A DNA stretch of 8,496 nt from assembly GCA_029939035.1 (NCBI GenBank), contig JAOZTS010000029.1, forward strand, positions 1-8,496, given 5' to 3'. The notes under the pieces are model-generated. The model ran no database searches, had not been told where the DNA came from, and worked only from the letters and a program-made list of their open reading frames with translations. The DNA is from Candidatus Altimarinota bacterium. Lineage in GTDB: Bacteria; Patescibacteriota; Gracilibacteria; UBA1369; LOWO2-01-FULL-3. The translations under genes were made by a program, and so were the position numbers. Shown piece after piece: positions 5,673-8,496 of the stretch (within the stretch, counting starts at the first letter, position 1; the number at the start of each line of letters is the position of its first letter).

Positions 5673-6860
5673 ATGGAAATTAAAACAATTGAAGAAATCA
5701 AAGACCTAAAAGGGAAAAAGGTACTTTTGAGAGTAGATTTCAATGTGCCAATGCAAGACGGAGAAATTCAAGACGATAGCAGAATCACACAATCACTAGA
5801 AACAATCAATTATCTCAAAGACAAAGGTGCATCTATCATCATAATGAGCCACATGGGAAGACCAAAAGGACAAATCATAGAAGAGCTAAGACTAACAAAA
5901 ATTGCAAAATATCTTTCAGATCTGATCAAAACACCTGTAAAAAAACTGGACAGTGTTTTTAACGCTGAGGTAAAAAAAGAAGTGGATTCCATGAAGGACG
6001 GTGAAATAATTATGCTTGAGAACACTAGATTCCAACCGGAAGAAAAAGAGTGCGATCCTGACTTTGCCAAAGACCTAGCCTCGTTAGGAGATGTCTTCAT
6101 AAACGACGCATTCTCAGCTGCCCACAGAAAACACGCCTCAACAGTTGGAGTTGCAGATTATTTACCAGCATATGCTGGATTTTTGATGCAAAAAGAGATT
6201 GAAGCACTCTCTCCAATCATAGAAGAAGAGCCTATTCGACCACTAACTATGATTTTTGGAGGAGCAAAGATTGATACAAAAATCGGAGTAATAAAAAATT
6301 TCATAGACAAATCTGACTATTTCCTAATTGGAGGAGCCCTTGCAAACACATTTCTTGCAGCAGCTGGCTATAATGTAGGAGATTCGTTATACGAAGAAGA
6401 TAAAGTGGAAACAGCCAGAGAAGTGATGCTTTTAAGTGAAAAACATCGAGAAAGATTCATTATTCCTCACGATGTAGTTGTAGCAAGCGAAATATCAGAG
6501 AATGCAGAGACAGCGCATCTTCCAATCGAAGATGTCATGGATAACATGAAAATCCTAGACATTGGAAAATGGACTGCAGAGAAATTCAACAACATTATAG
6601 AAAAATCAGGGACAGTCATCTGGAATGGACCACTAGGACTTTGTGAACACAAACCATTCCAAAATGGAACAAAGCTGGTAGCCTCATCTCTTGCTCGACA
6701 CAATTGCATCTCTATCATAGGCGGAGGAGACACAGCAGACGCCCTAAAACGCGTAAACGTGCCAGCAGGCAACTATACCCATATTTCAACAGGCGGAGGA
6801 GCCTGCTTAGAGTTTTTAAGCGGCGAAAAACTACCTGGAATAGAAATCTTGAAGAAGTAA
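5673..6860 (+). CDS. pgk: Phosphoglycerate kinase
   Basis: Glycolytic kinase that transfers phosphate from 1,3-bisphosphoglycerate to ADP, giving ATP and 3-phosphoglycerate in the cytoplasm. The 395-residue length is normal for bacteria. N-terminal substrate domain: LLRVDFNVP with R20, D22 and N24, R37, SHMGRPKG (59-66), LENTRF and NDAFSAAHRKHAST. C-terminal nucleotide domain: FGGAKIDTKIGVI, IGGALANTFL, WNGPLGLCE (317-325) with the conserved Glu, and the GGGDT loop (350-354) followed by HISTGGGACLEFL. No key residue is missing. The ATG at 5673 is 11 bases after ribH, with no Shine-Dalgarno. It is the last gene of the ribE-ribH-pgk operon, away from the more usual gap-pgk-tpi context, and ends 4 bases from the convergent membrane-enzyme gene with no obvious terminator between. 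Confidence 0.98.
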   Translation: MEIKTIEEIKDLKGKKVLLRVDFNVPMQDGEIQDDSRITQSLETINYLKDKGASIIIMSHMGRPKGQIIEELRLTKIAKYLSDLIKTPVKKLDSVFNAEVKKEVDSMKDGEIIMLENTRFQPEEKECDPDFAKDLASLGDVFINDAFSAAHRKHASTVGVADYLPAYAGFLMQKEIEALSPIIEEEPIRPLTMIFGGAKIDTKIGVIKNFIDKSDYFLIGGALANTFLAAAGYNVGDSLYEEDKVETAREVMLLSEKHRERFIIPHDVVVASEISENAETAHLPIEDVMDNMKILDIGKWTAEKFNNIIEKSGTVIWNGPLGLCEHKPFQNGTKLVASSLARHNCISIIGGGDTADALKRVNVPAGNYTHISTGGGACLEFLSGEKLPGIEILKK

Positions 6861-6864
6861 GAAT

Positions 6865-7647
6865 TTAATTGGTGGTCAAAACCCCTTTCTTTCTTAATTT
6901 ATCAACCTTTTTCAGAGCACGCCTTTCCCTCATGCCCTTCAATTTATCCTGAAGCGCTTTCCAACCATGAATCCTTATCTTTCTATTAAACCTAATGTTC
7001 AAATTATTAAATATCTTATCGCTAAACGCATAAACACCATAAGCAATAAAAAATGCAGCAAATACATCAATCGAATAATGAACATGCATCAAAAGCACAG
7101 TTGTCCCCATCAAAAAAGAACCAAATAGCATCACCCACCTAAATTTCGATTCTCTGAACAATAAAAAAGCTAAAAAAGGAGTAGACGTATGTCCAGAAAA
7201 GAAAAGATCATTCGCAAATCTAAATACACTAGTTGATTCAATCCCACCTCCAGTCAAAATCTGATCTGCGTAAAAAAATCCCTCTGGTGGTCCAATATCA
7301 GTCAACATTATAAAAGCAGATCGCACCAATAATAATATTCCAAATGTTTTCAAAGTAAATGGTGCTAATTCAGGTTTTTTAAACAACGGATAAGCACATA
7401 TCAAACCAATAATCGTATAAAACCCCCATGTAAACAAAAACTCTAGGTTCATCGTTGGAATTTGTTCCAAAAGCAAATCTCCAACAGGAGCATAAAAAGT
7501 AGCATCCTTATAAGAACTCACAAGCATACTAATAATCAAAGCTCCAAATATCACAACGAACCCTATCGCCAAAGATATAAAGTAAGTCCTGTCGCTCAAT
7601 AGCACTTTCCAGTGATGCGCTAATTTTGAAAAATATTCTTTTACCAT
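6865..7647 (-). CDS. PAP2_C / sphingomyelin-synthase-like membrane phosphotransferase
   Basis: A 260-residue polytopic protein with about six membrane helices and a basic C-terminal cytoplasmic tail (RERRALKKVDKLRKK). It carries the three hallmarks of the sphingomyelin synthase-like branch of the PAP2 superfamily: R109SAFIMLTDIGPP resembling the R-x-x-x-[hydrophobic]-x-x-T-x-x-x-P motif, N146DLFFSGHT with catalytic His153, and H190YSID with His190 and Asp194. The H/H/D triad is expected to face the outside and act on lipid phosphate or head groups. Whether it is a phosphatase or a head-group transferase, and on which lipid, is not decided by sequence. The ATG at 7647 is preferred; a TTG two codons upstream (7653) is an alternative. 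No Shine-Dalgarno. It follows the coupling-protein-like gene by 34 bases and is probably co-transcribed with it. Confidence 0.85.
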   Translation of the reverse strand: MVKEYFSKLAHHWKVLLSDRTYFISLAIGFVVIFGALIISMLVSSYKDATFYAPVGDLLLEQIPTMNLEFLFTWGFYTIIGLICAYPLFKKPELAPFTLKTFGILLLVRSAFIMLTDIGPPEGFFYADQILTGGGIESTSVFRFANDLFFSGHTSTPFLAFLLFRESKFRWVMLFGSFLMGTTVLLMHVHYSIDVFAAFFIAYGVYAFSDKIFNNLNIRFNRKIRIHGWKALQDKLKGMRERRALKKVDKLRKKGVLTTN

Positions 7648-7681
7648 AGCCAAAGAATTCTATATAAAAACATTCCAACTA

Positions 7682-8496
7682 TCAACTTTTCTTTTTCACA
7701 AAAGGCTTTTTATCATCATCATCATCCTTTTCCCTTGAACTCCACCTCTTGATTCTATCTGTAATTTCAGTAACTTTTTTACTATATCGCTCTCTAGAAA
7801 CTTTTCTAACTCTATCAACCCGATCATCATCCATATCCAGCACCGGCGGTGGCAATGTAACCAAAGAGAATGTTTTGGACGGCATACCTTCAACCAAAAG
7901 CCGCATATAAGCTGTATATTTACTCAACGACACTAGATCCGGAGGCAACACCTCCTCACCAAATTGCTGTGAAATATATTCTGCATCATCATATCCAACC
8001 TGGAACGCAAGAGTACTACCTACATTTCCAAAAACTGCATCTCTTACCTCATCCGGCATTTGTGCGATATATTGATTTGCCATAGTCAAATTAAGTCGAT
8101 ATTTTCGGGCCTCTGACAAAATTGTTGCAAACGATTCTGTAGCAAAATTTTGGAACTCATCCACATATAGATAAAAATCACGACGATCCTTCTCTGGAAT
8201 CGAAGCCCTACTCATTGCGTCCAATTGGAACTTTGTGATAAACATCGCACCAAGAAGAGATGAGTTATCTTCACCAATCCGACCTTTAGACAAGTTGATA
8301 ATCACGATTTTTCCTTTGTCCATTGCAAATCGGAGATCCACTGTACTTTTTGGCTGCCCGACAATATTTCTGATAGTTGGACTTGATAAGAATTGTCCAA
8401 CTTTATTTTGAATTGGAGAAATAGCCTCTACTCTGATTCTATCCTGCATTTTCCCAAACTCATCAACCCAGAAACTTTTTACAACTGGATTTTTTA
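7682..8496 (-). CDS. TraD/VirD4-like conjugative coupling ATPase, C-terminal part (5' end outside window)
   Basis: Partial gene: the frame stays open to the right edge, and residues before the internal Met at 8449 (NPVVKSFWVDEFGK) continue without a stop, so that Met is not the true start. The visible part, about 271 residues, resembles the C-terminal ATPase region of TraG/TraD/VirD4 proteins (TraM-recognition domain), hexameric pumps that move DNA or protein at the inner membrane. Walker B is FYLYVDEFQNFAT, with the Asp-Glu pair at 8156-8161. It is followed by LSEARKYRLNLTMANQY, typical of these ATPases, and GNVGSTLAFQVG. Walker A must lie upstream. The C terminus is highly charged: an Arg/Asp-rich helix ending in five aspartates and then lysines. 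The stop is TGA immediately followed by an in-frame TAG. Such ATPases are common in CPR genomes, where they may serve conjugation, DNA uptake or surface secretion; the job here is unknown. Confidence 0.85.
   Translation of the reverse strand, partial: KNPVVKSFWVDEFGKMQDRIRVEAISPIQNKVGQFLSSPTIRNIVGQPKSTVDLRFAMDKGKIVIINLSKGRIGEDNSSLLGAMFITKFQLDAMSRASIPEKDRRDFYLYVDEFQNFATESFATILSEARKYRLNLTMANQYIAQMPDEVRDAVFGNVGSTLAFQVGYDDAEYISQQFGEEVLPPDLVSLSKYTAYMRLLVEGMPSKTFSLVTLPPPVLDMDDDRVDRVRKVSRERYSKKVTEITDRIKRWSSREKDDDDDKKPFVKKKS

Noticed and set aside
5543..6100. Minus-strand frames of 66 and 96 codons opposite ribH and pgk, and another at 6467-6772
   Set aside because: Shadows of strongly conserved plus-strand genes.
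7711..7726. ATC trinucleotide run as a microsatellite or phase-variable repeat
   Set aside because: It simply encodes the Asp run of the ATPase tail. Being a trinucleotide repeat, changes would not shift the frame.
7696..8085. Short frames on both strands within the coupling-ATPase gene
   Set aside because: They overlap the conserved ATPase frame and have low-complexity or meaningless sequence.
32..8494. Alternative genetic code with TGA as Gly or Trp, as in some CPR lineages
   Set aside because: All genes are full length with GGN Gly and TGG Trp codons and no in-frame TGA. The one TGA stop (7682-7684) is followed at once by TAG, so it is not strong evidence alone, but nothing supports recoding.

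Overview
The window looks like a compact, AT-rich bacterial chromosome segment. It carries ten protein-coding genes in four strand blocks, and almost everything is coding. I infer Candidatus Patescibacteria (CPR) or a similar small-genome lineage. The reasons are the mix of genes (fmt, an O-antigen-ligase-like protein, an orphan solute-binding lipoprotein, an FmdB-type zinc ribbon, a short SSB, a TraD/VirD4-like ATPase with a charged tail), very short intergenic gaps, and the near absence of Shine-Dalgarno sequences. The genes read through at full family length under the standard bacterial code. Gly is encoded by GGN and there is no in-frame TGA, so the TGA-to-Gly recoding of Gracilibacteria and Absconditabacteria is not seen.

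Layout: (1) fmt on the plus strand at the left edge, its 3' end overlapping the next gene tail to tail. (2) A minus-strand block read from right to left: ssb, an FmdB-like zinc ribbon, an extracellular solute-binding lipoprotein and a polytopic O-antigen ligase/polymerase-like protein. A candidate terminator and promoter lie between ssb and the zinc-ribbon gene. (3) A divergent regulatory region of about 175 bp with candidate promoters in both directions, a 7-bp inverted repeat and a GC-richer block able to form hairpins in the leader of the riboflavin genes. (4) A plus-strand operon ribE-ribH-pgk: riboflavin synthase, lumazine synthase and phosphoglycerate kinase. (5) A minus-strand pair: a six-helix PAP2_C/sphingomyelin-synthase-like membrane enzyme, preceded by a type IV coupling-protein-like ATPase whose 5' part lies beyond the right edge.

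Functionally the window mixes information processing (fmt for initiator tRNA, ssb for replication and repair), the last two steps of riboflavin synthesis, one glycolytic step, and a cell-surface group (polysaccharide ligase, lipoprotein receptor, lipid head-group enzyme, DNA-translocation ATPase). ribD and ribA/ribB are not in view, nor are the permease and ATPase partners of the solute-binding protein.

I saw no tRNA, rRNA, CRISPR array, insertion sequence or phage gene. The items most worth a second look are the structured leader upstream of ribE, the sphingomyelin-synthase-like enzyme and the SSB without the usual acidic tip.
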